64,000 nucleotides of DNA from DASZUK01 sp035547695. Lineage in GTDB: Bacteria; Actinomycetota; Acidimicrobiia; Acidimicrobiales; RAAP-2. Below the pieces are notes generated by a model. It ran no database searches and was not told the origin of the DNA. It saw nothing but the letters and a program-made list of their open reading frames with translations. The position numbers and the translations under genes are program-made. The stretch covers positions 1 through 64,000 of the forward strand of contig DASZUK010000015.1 in the NCBI GenBank assembly GCA_035547695.1. The letters are read 5' to 3'. Each line of letters opens with the position of its first letter. Positions within the stretch are counted from its first letter, which is position 1. Below, piece after piece: positions 40,905 through 50,006 of the stretch.

Positions 40905-42464
40905 TCAGTAGTTGCGGACCACCGAGTCCGGCCCCATGACGATGGCCGGCGCTGTGCCCGGGCGCAGCCACTGCAGCACGCCGACCAGGTCGGCCAGGGG
41001 GAGGCTGACGCAGCCCTCGGTGGGCCGGCCGATGTCGGCGTGCAGGAAGATGCCGGACCCGTACGGCCCGGTCGGCGGGGTGTTGAAGTCGACCACCGCC
41101 ATATACGGGTAGGCGTTCCCCTCGGTCCACAGCGCCTCGCTGGCCGCCGCGTACGGCGGAGTGGTCCCGCAGGGGACCTGCTGGAAGGTGTTGTAGGTCG
41201 GGCTGGACGAGTCCTCGTCCCACCAGTCCCCGCAGGCAAGCTGGTGGTACGGGAACGCCACCCCGGGGTTGGGCTGGGTGCCGTACATGGTGGGCCCGAT
41301 GCCGAACCGGCCGATCGGGGTGGCGCCGTCGCCCTCGTGCCGGCTGCCGGCGTCCTGCCAGCCGGCGTAGCCGACGGTGGCCGGCATCGGCCCCAGCGCG
41401 GGCTGCCAGCCGGACCCGGACCTGGTCCAGGTGGTCAGGGTGGCCGTGGTGGACCCGAACGACGGGGCGTCCACCACGATCAGTTGCCGGGCGTCGCCGG
41501 TGGTGGCGAGCTGGTCGGCCAGGTTCAGCACGGTGGCCCCGTGGAAGGTGGCGTCCCCGAAGCTGAACAGCCCGCCGTCCGCGGCCACCTCCCAGTACCC
41601 GCCGCCGTCCGGGGTGGCCGCCATGCCGACCACCGGCCGGTCCAGCGGCTGCCCGCCCATCGACCCGGAGAAGGCGGCGTCCCCGAAGCTGAACAGCCCG
41701 CCGTCCGCGGCCACCAGCCAGTACCCCCGGCCGCCCGGTCCTGCCGCCATCCCCACCACCGGCTGCACCAGCGCCATCGACCCGGTGGACCCGAAGAAGG
41801 CGGCGTCCCCGAAGCTGAAGATGCCACCGTCCGACGCCACCAGCCAGTACCCGCCGCCGTCCGGGGTGGCCGCCATCCCGACCACCGGCCGGTTCAGCCG
41901 CATCGACCCGGTGGACCCGAAGAAGGCGGCGTCCCCGAAGCTGAACAGCCCGCCGTCCGCGGCCACCAGCCAGTACCCACGGCCGTCCGGGGTGGCCGCC
42001 ATGCCCACGATGGGCTGGTTCAGGTGCATCGACCCGGTGGACCCGAAGAAGGTGGCGTCCCCGAAGCTGAAGATGCCACCGTCCGACGCCACCAGCCAGT
42101 ACCCGCCGCCGTCCGGGGTGGCGGCCATGCCGACGATGGGCTGGTTCAGGGCCGCCGACCCCATGTCGCCGAGGGCGGCGGCGTCCCCCTCGGCGGACAC
42201 CACCCCGTCGTTGCGGACCGTCCAGTACCCGCCGCCGTCCGGGGCGGCCGCCATGGCCACCACCGCCACCGGCTGTGGCGCCACCAGCGCCGCCCCCGCC
42301 GGTACGGCCGGGCCCAGCACCGTGGCGGCCAGCCCGGCCGGCACCAACGCCGCCGCCACCGACGCGGCCACCGACGCCACCGCCCGCAGGGTCCTGGCGG
42401 CTCTGCCGGGACCCTGCCGGCGGGCCGTGCATCGGGCGGGGGAGGACCGGAACGGTTGCGGCAT
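40905..42464 (-). CDS. L,D-transpeptidase with N-terminal GYW repeats
   Basis: 519 residues. Signal peptide within the first about 60 residues, then six repeats of 42 residues ('GYWLVASDGGIFSFGDA', 'FFGSTGSM'), nearly identical at DNA level with a 126-base period. The C-terminal about 220 residues are a YkuD/ErfK-like catalytic domain with 'GSGIFLHADIGRPTEGCVSL', holding the conserved His and the nucleophile Cys. It probably modifies peptidoglycan cross-links or anchors proteins. The repeats may bind the cell surface. It is convergent with the CapA gene. Confidence 0.83.
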   Translation of the reverse strand: MPQPFRSSPARCTARRQGPGRAARTLRAVASVAASVAAALVPAGLAATVLGPAVPAGAALVAPQPVAVVAMAAAPDGGGYWTVRNDGVVSAEGDAAALGDMGSAALNQPIVGMAATPDGGGYWLVASDGGIFSFGDATFFGSTGSMHLNQPIVGMAATPDGRGYWLVAADGGLFSFGDAAFFGSTGSMRLNRPVVGMAATPDGGGYWLVASDGGIFSFGDAAFFGSTGSMALVQPVVGMAAGPGGRGYWLVAADGGLFSFGDAAFSGSMGGQPLDRPVVGMAATPDGGGYWEVAADGGLFSFGDATFHGATVLNLADQLATTGDARQLIVVDAPSFGSTTATLTTWTRSGSGWQPALGPMPATVGYAGWQDAGSRHEGDGATPIGRFGIGPTMYGTQPNPGVAFPYHQLACGDWWDEDSSSPTYNTFQQVPCGTTPPYAAASEALWTEGNAYPYMAVVDFNTPPTGPYGSGIFLHADIGRPTEGCVSLPLADLVGVLQWLRPGTAPAIVMGPDSVVRNY

Positions 42465-42581
42465 GTCCCTACCCTTACCCGGTGGCCCGCCGTCCGGCCA
42501 TCGCCCTGTCCGGCCGCCCTGTCGGGCCGGCCTATCTGGCCGCCCTGTCCGGCCGGCCGCCGGTTGCGGTACGAATAGGGG

Positions 42582-43250
42582 ATGACCCAAGCCCAATGGA
42601 CCGCCGTGGACGACTACCTGACCGGCCTGCTGTTCCCGGCCGACGACGCCCTGGACCGGGCCCTGCAGGACGCCGCCGCCGGCGGCCTGCCCCCGATCAA
42701 CGTCACCGCCGCCCAGGGCCGGCTGCTGCACATCCTGGCCAGGGCCCAGGGGGCCCGGACCATCCTGGAGGTGGGCACCCTGGGAGGGTTCAGCACCATC
42801 TGGCTGGCCCGGGCCCTGCCGGACGGCGGCCGGCTGGTCACCCTGGAGATCGACCCCCACCACGCCGAGGTGGCCCGGGCCAACATCGACCGGGCCGGTC
42901 TGGCCGACCGGGTGGACATCCGGGTGGGGCCGGCGCTGGAGACCCTGCCGACGCTGGCCGACGAGGGGTTCGGCCCGGTGGACTTCGTGTTCATCGACGC
43001 CGACAAGCAGCGCAACACCGCTTACTTCGAGTGGGCCGTCCGGCTGGGCCGGGTGGGCACCACCATCGTGGTGGACAACGTCATCCGGGACGGCCACGTG
43101 GTGGACGCCGGCAGCGACGACCCGTCGGTGCAGGGGGTGCGGCGGTTCAACGAGGTGCTGGCCGCGGAGCGGCGGGTGACCGCCACCGAGATCCAGACCG
43201 TCGGGTCCAAGGGCTACGACGGGTTCGCCATCGCCCTGGTCACCGGCTGA
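42582..43250 (+). CDS. SAM-dependent O-methyltransferase
   Basis: 222 residues, the size of the caffeoyl-CoA/catechol O-methyltransferase family. The SAM-binding motif is 'TILEVGTLGGFSTIWLARAL' with the acidic residue in 'LVTLEIDPHHAEVARANIDR'. The metal/catalytic region is 'VDFVFIDADKQRNTAYFEWA' with 'TTIVVDNVIRDGHVVD'. It methylates a hydroxyl group, often a catechol; the substrate is unknown. The next gene starts 18 bases downstream. Confidence 0.9.
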   Translation: MTQAQWTAVDDYLTGLLFPADDALDRALQDAAAGGLPPINVTAAQGRLLHILARAQGARTILEVGTLGGFSTIWLARALPDGGRLVTLEIDPHHAEVARANIDRAGLADRVDIRVGPALETLPTLADEGFGPVDFVFIDADKQRNTAYFEWAVRLGRVGTTIVVDNVIRDGHVVDAGSDDPSVQGVRRFNEVLAAERRVTATEIQTVGSKGYDGFAIALVTG

Positions 43251-43268
43251 GCCGGTACGGTCGGGGGC

Positions 43269-43667
43269 GTGCCGGCCACCTTCGACGACGTCGCCCGGCT
43301 TGCCCTGGCCCTGCCGGCGGCCACCGAGGGGGACCGTCGTGGACAGCGCACCTGGTTCGTCGCCGGCAAGGGGTTCGCCTGGGAGCGGCCGTTCACCAAG
43401 GCCGACCTGCGGCGGTTCGGCGACGCCACCCCGCCGGCCGGCCCGATCCTGGCGGTCCGGACCGCCGACCTGGCCGACAAGGAGGCCGTCCTGGCCGCCA
43501 ATCCCCGGACGTTCTTCACCATCGCGCACTTCGACGGGTTCGCCGCCGTCCTCGTCCGGCTGCGGCTCGTCGGCCGCAGGGCCCTGGGGGAGGCCCTGGT
43601 GGACGGCTGGCTGGCCTGCGCCCCGCCCACGCTGGCCCGGCAGTACCTGGACGGCGTCAGGGGCTGA
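43269..43667 (+). CDS. MmcQ/YjbR family protein
   Basis: 132 residues, GTG start. 'TFDDVARLALALPAATEGDR', 'RTWFVAGKGFAWERPFTKAD' and 'FFTIAHFDGFAAVLVRLRLV' follow the YjbR pattern, a small double-wing-like fold with suspected DNA-binding ability. Biochemical role unknown. Probably co-transcribed with the O-methyltransferase. Confidence 0.85.
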   Translation: MPATFDDVARLALALPAATEGDRRGQRTWFVAGKGFAWERPFTKADLRRFGDATPPAGPILAVRTADLADKEAVLAANPRTFFTIAHFDGFAAVLVRLRLVGRRALGEALVDGWLACAPPTLARQYLDGVRG

Positions 43668-43708
43668 CCCGGGTCCCGGCCTACTGCGGGGCTCCGGCCT
43701 ACCGCGGG

Positions 43709-45628
43709 CTACGGCTGCCGGGGCGGCCCGACCTGCGGGGTGGCCACCGGGGCGGCCTGGCCGACGAGCTCGATGAACCCGTCGCCGCCGACGTAGTGCT
43801 TCAGCGGGGACCCGGCGGAGAAGTTGTTGACCGCCCAGACGTTGCCGGACTGGTCGATGGCGACGTCGGTGAGGTGCTGGGTGGCGGCGCTGGTGAACCC
43901 GGTGCTGGCCGGTGAGATGGGCTGGCCGGTGGCGATGCCCTTCGGGCAGGCCCCGGCCTGCTGGCCGCACAGCTCCACCACGGCCTTCTTGAAGAAGTCG
44001 GCCACCCAGATGTTGTCGTCGCCGTCCACGGCGATGCCCCACGGCCCGCCGATGCCGCGGCCACGGAGCGGCTTGCCCACGAGAGCGCCGTCGGAGGCGA
44101 TGCGGACGACGCTGTCCCCGAACAGGTTGGCCACCCAGACGTCGCCGGTGCTGTCGATGGCCAGTCCCTGCGGCGACCGCAGGCCGGGCCCGGTGACGGG
44201 GTCGGCGGCGACGGTGCCGTCGGGGGTGATCCGGGAGACCGCGCCCGGCTTCTTGGCCTCGGCGCCGTCGGTCACCCAGACGGTGCCGTCGGCGGCCACC
44301 GCCAGCCCGAACGGCTTTGTGATGCCGCCGCCGGTGATCGTCCGGGCCTGGGCGGGGTCGCCGCCGGGGTACTCGGTGACCGAGGCGTTGCCGAAGTTGG
44401 CGATCCACACGTTGCCGTCCTGGTCGACGACCACCCCCTGCGGCTTGGACAGGTTGCCGGCCGTGAACCCCTGCGGCGGCGACAGCACCTGGCCGGCGGG
44501 ACCGAGCAACGACACCGAATTGCCCTTGAAATTGCCGATCCAGACCCGGCCCTGCTGGTCCACCATGGTGCCCCAGCCGACGCCGTCGATGCCGCCGCCG
44601 ACGATGGGGGTGCCGTAGGCGGGGACGCCGACCGGGTTGAGGACGACCAGCCCCGGCCCGGCGGAGCCGGGGGCGGTGAAGTTGTTGCCGGACCACAGGT
44701 TGCCCTGGGCGTCGATGGCCAGCTTGCCCGGCGCGTCGAACCCGCCGGAGGTGTACGCCAGGGTGAGCACCCAGGCGTTCGGCGGCGTGGTCAGCAGCGG
44801 CCGGTAGGGGCGGGACCGGGTGGCGGTGCCGGCGGTCGCGGCGGCCACGAGGGCGAAGGGGCCTTTCAGGCGGCCGGCCGGGTCGTCGGCCAGGTCGTAG
44901 ACGGCCTGGACGGTGTTGGTCGGGGTGGCCTGGCCGGGGGCGGTGACGGCGGCGAACAGGCGGCGGCAGGTCGCCGCGGTGCCGGCGGTGCAGGTCCCGA
45001 CCAGGGTGGCCAGGGTGTTGAAGGTGGCCAGGGTGGCCGAGGCGTTGCCGTTGGGCGGGTTGGCCACCACGATCGACACCTTCCCGGTGGCCGGGTCGGC
45101 CAGGTTGGCCGCGGTGGCCATGGCGTTGGGAAGGCCCGGGGCCGGCCCGGCCACGGCGGCGGCGTGGCCGTCGAAGAACTGGTGGAGGGCGTACACGGCG
45201 GCCACCGTGGTCAGCTCGTCGACGGTCACCGACCCCGGCACCGCCGACGCCGTCCCGAGGGCGGCCAGCAGTTGGCGGGCGGCACCCACCTGGTGGCCGC
45301 CGGCCGTGCCGCCCGACGCCCGGACCAGGAGCTGGGTGGTGGCGGCCGGTGGCCGGTAGGGGAGTGTGAACGATCCCTTTGTGTCGGTGGTGGCGGTGCC
45401 CAGGTCGGTGTCGGCGCCGCCGGTGGTGCCGCCGGCCTCGACCAGGGTGACGGTGGCTGTGGTGACCGGCTGGCCGTCGGCCTTGACCAGCCCGGAGAGC
45501 ACGACGTCGCCGGTGCCGGTCGGCCCGGCTGTGGCCCCGGCCACCGCGGCCGGCAGCGCCGGCACCAGCGCGGCCACCGCCGCCAGTGCCGCCAGGGTGA
45601 TCGTGCGCCGTGCCCGTCGTCCCGTCAT
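43709..45628 (-). CDS. Secreted NHL-repeat/virginiamycin-B-lyase-like beta-propeller protein
   Basis: 639 residues from the ATG at 45628. Signal peptide ('TITLAALAAVAALVPALPAA'), a carboxypeptidase-regulatory-like domain (about residues 40-110, 'DVVLSGLVKADGQPVTTATV'), a helical region, and from about residue 295 a run of six NHL/propeller blades ('LSKPQGVVVDQDGNVWIANF', 'KPFGLAVAADGTVWVTDG', 'GPWGIAVDGDDNIWVADFFK'). It is exported. No lyase active site is certain, so a binding role is as likely as catalysis. Confidence 0.78.
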   Translation of the reverse strand: MTGRRARRTITLAALAAVAALVPALPAAVAGATAGPTGTGDVVLSGLVKADGQPVTTATVTLVEAGGTTGGADTDLGTATTDTKGSFTLPYRPPAATTQLLVRASGGTAGGHQVGAARQLLAALGTASAVPGSVTVDELTTVAAVYALHQFFDGHAAAVAGPAPGLPNAMATAANLADPATGKVSIVVANPPNGNASATLATFNTLATLVGTCTAGTAATCRRLFAAVTAPGQATPTNTVQAVYDLADDPAGRLKGPFALVAAATAGTATRSRPYRPLLTTPPNAWVLTLAYTSGGFDAPGKLAIDAQGNLWSGNNFTAPGSAGPGLVVLNPVGVPAYGTPIVGGGIDGVGWGTMVDQQGRVWIGNFKGNSVSLLGPAGQVLSPPQGFTAGNLSKPQGVVVDQDGNVWIANFGNASVTEYPGGDPAQARTITGGGITKPFGLAVAADGTVWVTDGAEAKKPGAVSRITPDGTVAADPVTGPGLRSPQGLAIDSTGDVWVANLFGDSVVRIASDGALVGKPLRGRGIGGPWGIAVDGDDNIWVADFFKKAVVELCGQQAGACPKGIATGQPISPASTGFTSAATQHLTDVAIDQSGNVWAVNNFSAGSPLKHYVGGDGFIELVGQAAPVATPQVGPPRQP

Positions 45629-45776
45629 CGACCGTCGCTCCGTCTCGTCGTCCGGTGGTCCCGTCCTGCAGTGGCCGTGTCGGCCGCGGGAAGGTACCAC
45701 GGGCGCGCCGACGGCCGGCCCCGGGGTGGTCGGAGCCGGCCGTCGGTGGCCGTGCGGGATCGGAGCCGGCCGCCGT

Positions 45777-46865
45777 TCAGCCGGCGTAGGGGTCCGGCGG
45801 CACCGTGTCGGAGCTGGTGACCGGCTGGTAGACGGCGGTGATGACGTCGCCGCCGGTCGTCCACACCTGGGCCAGCACCGCCCCGGTGGCCGGGTCCTCG
45901 TAGGTGACGTCGGTGGACGCCGTCCCGGTGCCGGTCCGGGCCATCGCCACCGCGGGCCTCCCGGCCGGGTCGGTGGCGTCCTGGTCGACGGTGACCCCGG
46001 GGGTGGTGGCCAGGACCTGGTACAGGGCGGCTCGCAGCGGCGGCCGGACCAGCGGGCTCCACAGCAGCTCGTCGGCCTCGTCGTACACCAGGTCGTCGTC
46101 GGTCGGCACCGGTTGGGCGACCGTGGGGACGGGCTTGGCCCCTGTCGCCGGCAGTGTCCGGGCCATGGCCGCCTGGGCTCGGGCCTGCTGCTGCCGGGCC
46201 ACCGCCAGCAGCCTGGCCCGCAGGGCGGCGGGGTCGGTCGGCAGGGCCTGGTACCAACCGGCCGTCGCTGTGGCCTGCGGGCCGGCGGTCAGCACCGGCG
46301 GGGCGGCGGTGTAGGTGCTCGCCGGGTCCTGGCCATCCAGCGGGGCAGCGGACTGGTAGACGGTGGAGGCGCCGGTGACGGTGTCGACGACCGAGGTCCG
46401 CAGCCCCTCGCCGGCCACCCCGGTCTCGGTGTCGGTCTCGCTCAGCACCACGTACCGGCCGGTCGGGGCCGGGTCGGCGGCCGCCGCGGACGCCAGCCGG
46501 TACAGCACCTTGCCGGCCGGGGTCAGCTCGACGGCCTGGCCGGGCCCGCCGGTGGGGCCGCCGCGGGCCGGCCCGGTGGCGCTGCCGACGGCGGCCACCA
46601 CGGCACCGACCAGGGCGGCGGCCGCGGCGCCGGTGAGCAGCACCGGGACGGCCCGGCCGTGTGCCCGGCGGCCGACCGGCCGGTGACGACCGGTGCTCGG
46701 CCTGGTGGCGGTGCCTGGTCCGGTGGCGGTACCGGGCCTGGTGGCCGTGGCCGTGGCCGTAGCTGTGGCCGTGGCGGCCAGGTGGTCGTAGTCGTCGAGG
46801 ATGGCCGACAGCAGGCGGTCCTCGAAGCGGTGGTCGGTGGGGGTGGGGGTAGGGGTGGTGGTCAT
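45777..46865 (-). CDS. Membrane-anchored partner of the ECF sigma factor (CU044_5270-like)
   Basis: 362 residues. A cytosolic N-terminus of about 75 residues contains a low-complexity (AT)n run coded by a GCC/ACG/GCC tandem. One membrane helix ('AVPVLLTGAAAAALVGAVVA') follows, then an extracytoplasmic domain ('GRYVVLSETDTETG', 'VLATTPGVTVDQDATDPAGR') of the CU044_5270 type. The start overlaps the sigma-factor stop by ATGA, and position suggests it tethers or senses for that sigma factor. No zinc-type anti-sigma motif is present. Confidence 0.65.
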   Translation of the reverse strand: MTTTPTPTPTDHRFEDRLLSAILDDYDHLAATATATATATATRPGTATGPGTATRPSTGRHRPVGRRAHGRAVPVLLTGAAAAALVGAVVAAVGSATGPARGGPTGGPGQAVELTPAGKVLYRLASAAAADPAPTGRYVVLSETDTETGVAGEGLRTSVVDTVTGASTVYQSAAPLDGQDPASTYTAAPPVLTAGPQATATAGWYQALPTDPAALRARLLAVARQQQARAQAAMARTLPATGAKPVPTVAQPVPTDDDLVYDEADELLWSPLVRPPLRAALYQVLATTPGVTVDQDATDPAGRPAVAMARTGTGTASTDVTYEDPATGAVLAQVWTTGGDVITAVYQPVTSSDTVPPDPYAG

Positions 46866-47491
46866 GGGAGGGCCTCCTTTAGGACGGGGGTCGTGGCGGT
46901 GTCAGGACGGACCGGGGGGCCGCCGGGCGGGCCGGGGCCGGCGGCGTCCATGGCCCGGGCCAGGGCCCGGCGGGCGCCGGTCAGCCGCATCCGGAAGGCG
47001 GCGGCGCTGATGCCGACCACCTGGGCGGCCTCGGCCGGGGTGAGCCCGTCGGCGCCGACCAGCAGCAGGGCCTCCCGGGCCGGTGGCTTCAGGTGGTCCA
47101 TGGCCCGGGCCACGGCGTCGGTGGCCCGGGCGGCGTCGATGCGGTCGGCCAACCGGTCGACGTCGTCGGCGTCCAACAGCCGGCGGCCGGCGATGCGGCC
47201 GGTGGCCAGCCGCTCCCGGTGTCGCCGGCGCCGGCGGTTGGCGATCAGCCGGGCGGCGATGCCGAGCAGCCAGGCGGTCGGCTCACCGCGGCCGGGGTCG
47301 TAGCCGCGGCAGGAGGTCAGCACGGTGACGAAGGTGTCGGCGACCACGTCGGCGACGTCGGCCGGCTGGTGGACCCGGCGGGCGGCGAACCCGACGACCC
47401 GGTCGACGTGGCGGCGGTAGAGCTCCTCGAACGCCGCCCGGTCGGCCGGCAGCCGGGCCAGGAGGTCCCGGTCGGTCAATTGGTCGTGCAT
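46862..47491 (-). CDS. ECF-type RNA polymerase sigma factor
   Basis: 209 residues from the ATG at 47491. Region 2 covers 'FEELYRRHVDRVVGFAARRV' and 'VADTFVTVLTSCRGYDPGRG'; region 4 covers 'LKPPAREALLLVGADGLTPA' and 'VVGISAAAFRMRLTGARRAL'. It overlaps the membrane partner gene by four bases. The target promoter is not recognisable here. Confidence 0.9.
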   Translation of the reverse strand: MHDQLTDRDLLARLPADRAAFEELYRRHVDRVVGFAARRVHQPADVADVVADTFVTVLTSCRGYDPGRGEPTAWLLGIAARLIANRRRRRHRERLATGRIAGRRLLDADDVDRLADRIDAARATDAVARAMDHLKPPAREALLLVGADGLTPAEAAQVVGISAAAFRMRLTGARRALARAMDAAGPGPPGGPPVRPDTATTPVLKEALP

Positions 47492-47626
47492 ACCTGTACT
47501 TGGTCGCTGGAGGCGGCCCGCAAGGGAATTGTCCACGGGGCGTGGCCATCGACGCGTTCGAGCCACCCGCGGCCCAAATTGCGCACATCCGCTCAATTGC
47601 GACCGCCGGTGTGTCGAGAGAAAACG

Positions 47627-48781
47627 TCAGGCCGCCCCGCCCCCGGGGTCGCCGCCGGCCAGGGCCCGGTCCCAGCGCTCCTCGATCCGGCCCACCCGCC
47701 AGGCCACCAGGGCCACCACCCAGGCCACCACGAACAGGCCCACGATCACGAACCCGGCGGTGTTGATGTCGAAACCGGCGACCGTGCCCCAGAACCCGCC
47801 GTGCCAGCCGGCCGCGGTGCCCAGGAGGCCCAGCAGCTCGACGGTGCCGATGAACAGCGCCACCGCCACCGACAGGGCGGTGATGACCAGGTTGTAGTAC
47901 ACCTTGCGCACCGGCCGCGAGAACGCCCAGCCGTAGGCGAAGTTCATGAAGCAGCCGTCCAGGGTGTCGAACAGGCTCATGCCGGCGGCGAACAGCAACG
48001 GCAGCGACAGGATGGCCCAGAACGGCAGCCCGCCGGCCACCGCGGTGCCGGACAGCACCAGCAGGGCCACCTCGGTGGCGGTGTCGAACCCCAACCCGAA
48101 CAGCACCCCCACCGGGTACATCTTCCACGGGCTGTCCAGCCGCCGGGCCAGTGGCCCGAAGAACCGGTTCATCAGCCCCCGGCGTTCCAACTGCCGCTCC
48201 AGCTCGGCCTCGTCGTACCGCCCCCGGCGCAGGTCGGCGAACGCCCGCAGGATGGACAGCAGGATGACCACGTTGAGGGCGGCGATCAGGTACAGGAACG
48301 TCCCGGACACCGCCGTGCCCACCACCCCGGTGACCCGGTGCAGCCCGGACCCGTCGTCGCCCACCTGGTGGTCCAGGGCCCGGATGCCGAAGTTCAGCAG
48401 CACCGTCAGCACCAGCACCACCGAGGAGTGGCCGAGGGAGAAGAAGAACCCGACGCTCAGCGGCCGCTTGCCGTCGGCCATCAGCTTCCGGGTGGTGTTG
48501 TCGATGGCCGAGATGTGGTCGGCGTCGAAGGCATGTCGCATGCCCAGCGTCAGGGCCAGGATGCCGGTGCCGACCCCGAACACCGCCGTGCTGCTCAGCC
48601 GGTAGTGGTGGGGGGCGGCGGCCAGCAGCAGCCCGAACCCCACCACGAACAGCCCGGCCACCGTCACCGCCATGGCGGCCAGCCGGAGCCGTTCGCCGCC
48701 GGCCAACCGGTTCCGGCCACCGGCCCGATCGCCGCCCCGGCCACCGGCTGGGACCGGCTGCAGTTCCTCCGTCCTGGCCAC
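47627..48781 (-). CDS. NiCoT-type nickel/cobalt transporter
   Basis: 384 residues, GTG start. The NiCoT signature RHAFDADHISAID is in the second helix, with further family motifs 'SVGFFFSLGHSSVVLVLTVL', 'GVLFGLGFDTATEVALL' and 'LLFAAGMSLFDTLDGCFMNF'. Eight hydrophobic helices. It imports nickel or cobalt at high affinity. A Nur-type box overlaps its predicted promoter and a Fur-family gene is divergent, so uptake is probably shut off by excess nickel. Confidence 0.92.
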   Translation of the reverse strand: MARTEELQPVPAGGRGGDRAGGRNRLAGGERLRLAAMAVTVAGLFVVGFGLLLAAAPHHYRLSSTAVFGVGTGILALTLGMRHAFDADHISAIDNTTRKLMADGKRPLSVGFFFSLGHSSVVLVLTVLLNFGIRALDHQVGDDGSGLHRVTGVVGTAVSGTFLYLIAALNVVILLSILRAFADLRRGRYDEAELERQLERRGLMNRFFGPLARRLDSPWKMYPVGVLFGLGFDTATEVALLVLSGTAVAGGLPFWAILSLPLLFAAGMSLFDTLDGCFMNFAYGWAFSRPVRKVYYNLVITALSVAVALFIGTVELLGLLGTAAGWHGGFWGTVAGFDINTAGFVIVGLFVVAWVVALVAWRVGRIEERWDRALAGGDPGGGAA

Positions 48782-48800
48782 CGGCGCCTACCGTACCCTA

Positions 48801-48817
48801 TTGCGAACCCCTTGCAA
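48801..48817. promoter_or_regulatory. Nur box over the nickel transporter promoter
   Basis: TTGCGA-ACCCC-TTGCAA fits the Streptomyces Nur box (tTGCaa-N5-ttGCAA). On the minus strand the TTGCAA half is also a good -35, with TACGGT (48795-48790) 16 bases on, and the GTG start follows eight bases after it. A Fur-family gene starts at 48843 on the other side. Confidence 0.65.
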
Positions 48818-48842
48818 CTGACCGGAGGTCTATGGTGAGGCC

Positions 48843-49346
48843 ATGGGCCGATCGCCGGCACCCCCCGACGTCCCCCGGCAGCCGCCGGCCACCGTCGACG
48901 ACGTGCTGGCCCTGGTCCGGGCCAGCGGGGGCCGTGCCACCCACTCCCGCCGGGTGCTGCTGGAGGTGCTGTTCGACGTCCACCGCGCCGGGGCCACCGG
49001 GGATGGCGCCGCCGGCGGCCCGGCCGGCCACCACCGCACCGCCGAGGAGCTGGCCGAGCAGGTGCAGCAGCGGGCTCCCGACGTGGCCCTGTCCACCATC
49101 TACCGCAACCTCGACGACCTGCAGGCCCTCGGCGTGGTGGTCCACTCCCACCTCGGCCACGGCCCGGCCACCTACCAGTTGGCCTCCGCCGCCCACTCCC
49201 ACTTCATCTGTGACCGCTGCGGCGCCATGATCGAGGCCCCCGACGAGCTGTTCGGGGGGCTGGCCCGCACCGCCAAGGCCCGGTTGGGGTTCACCATCGA
49301 TCCCCACCACTTCGCCATCCTCGGCCGCTGCGCCGGCTGCCAGTAG
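48843..49346 (+). CDS. Fur-family metal regulator (Nur-like)
   Basis: 167 residues. Winged-helix DNA-binding part ('RATHSRRVLLEVLFDVHRAG', 'VALSTIYRNLDDLQALGVVV') and C-terminal metal part with 'SHFICDRCGAMIEAP' and a final 'GRCAGCQ' (two CxxC pairs, structural zinc). Fur relatives sense Fe, Zn, Mn, Ni or peroxide. The divergent nickel transporter and the Nur box between them argue for nickel. Confidence 0.85.
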   Translation: MGRSPAPPDVPRQPPATVDDVLALVRASGGRATHSRRVLLEVLFDVHRAGATGDGAAGGPAGHHRTAEELAEQVQQRAPDVALSTIYRNLDDLQALGVVVHSHLGHGPATYQLASAAHSHFICDRCGAMIEAPDELFGGLARTAKARLGFTIDPHHFAILGRCAGCQ

Positions 49347-49443
49347 CAGCGGCCGCCTTCCGGACCCCCAAAACGGGCGTCGGGGGCCGCGGCGTGCTAA
49401 CCATGTGGGGCCGGACGAGACCGAGGGCAGGTGAGGAAGGGCG

Positions 49444-49908
49444 ATGGGCAGGCTGTACACGGCGTTGGCGGTGCTGGTCCTGGTGTTCTCGACCGCCATG
49501 AGCTTCATCACCCTGGGAGTGCACTCCCTCACCTGGTGGTGGTCGGTCATCGGCGTCGGCATCCTGGTGGTGTTCCTGGCCCTCGGCGGCCTGCTGGTGC
49601 CGCCGGCCCGCAAGCGGGTGCCGCCGGCCGACAAGAAGGCGGCCAACGCCGTCATGCAACTGTTCGGGGCCTTCCTGACCACCGAGTTCCTGACCATGGC
49701 CCTCATCTGTTGGTGCCTCGGCAACCGCACCCTGAACGGCAACAACGCCTACGAGACCCTCGGGCTGCTGATCTTCCTGGGCCTCCTCGGGATCGGCGCC
49801 CAGGGCGTCGTGGTCACCTTCGCCCGGTGGCTGTACTTCCGCAACGAGACCGTCGTGGCCCGCCGGCAGGCCCGGCTGCTGGCCCAGGAGGCCGCTCCGG
49901 CCCACTGA
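49444..49908 (+). CDS. Four-helix membrane protein, unknown
   Basis: 154 residues. Four hydrophobic helices ('ALAVLVLVFSTAMSFITLGV', 'WSVIGVGILVVFLALGGLLV', 'AFLTTEFLTMALICWCLG' and 'LGLLIFLGLLGIGAQGVVVT'), with a charged loop after the second. No family is recognised. It stands alone. Confidence 0.65.
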   Translation: MGRLYTALAVLVLVFSTAMSFITLGVHSLTWWWSVIGVGILVVFLALGGLLVPPARKRVPPADKKAANAVMQLFGAFLTTEFLTMALICWCLGNRTLNGNNAYETLGLLIFLGLLGIGAQGVVVTFARWLYFRNETVVARRQARLLAQEAAPAH

Positions 49909-50006
49909 CCGGCCGCCGGCCCCGCGGATGCGGCCCGGCAGCCCGGATGGAGCGCCCGCGGACGGGCCGTCGTCCGCCAGCCGGTGGCCGCCCGTAGACT
50001 CGGCTC

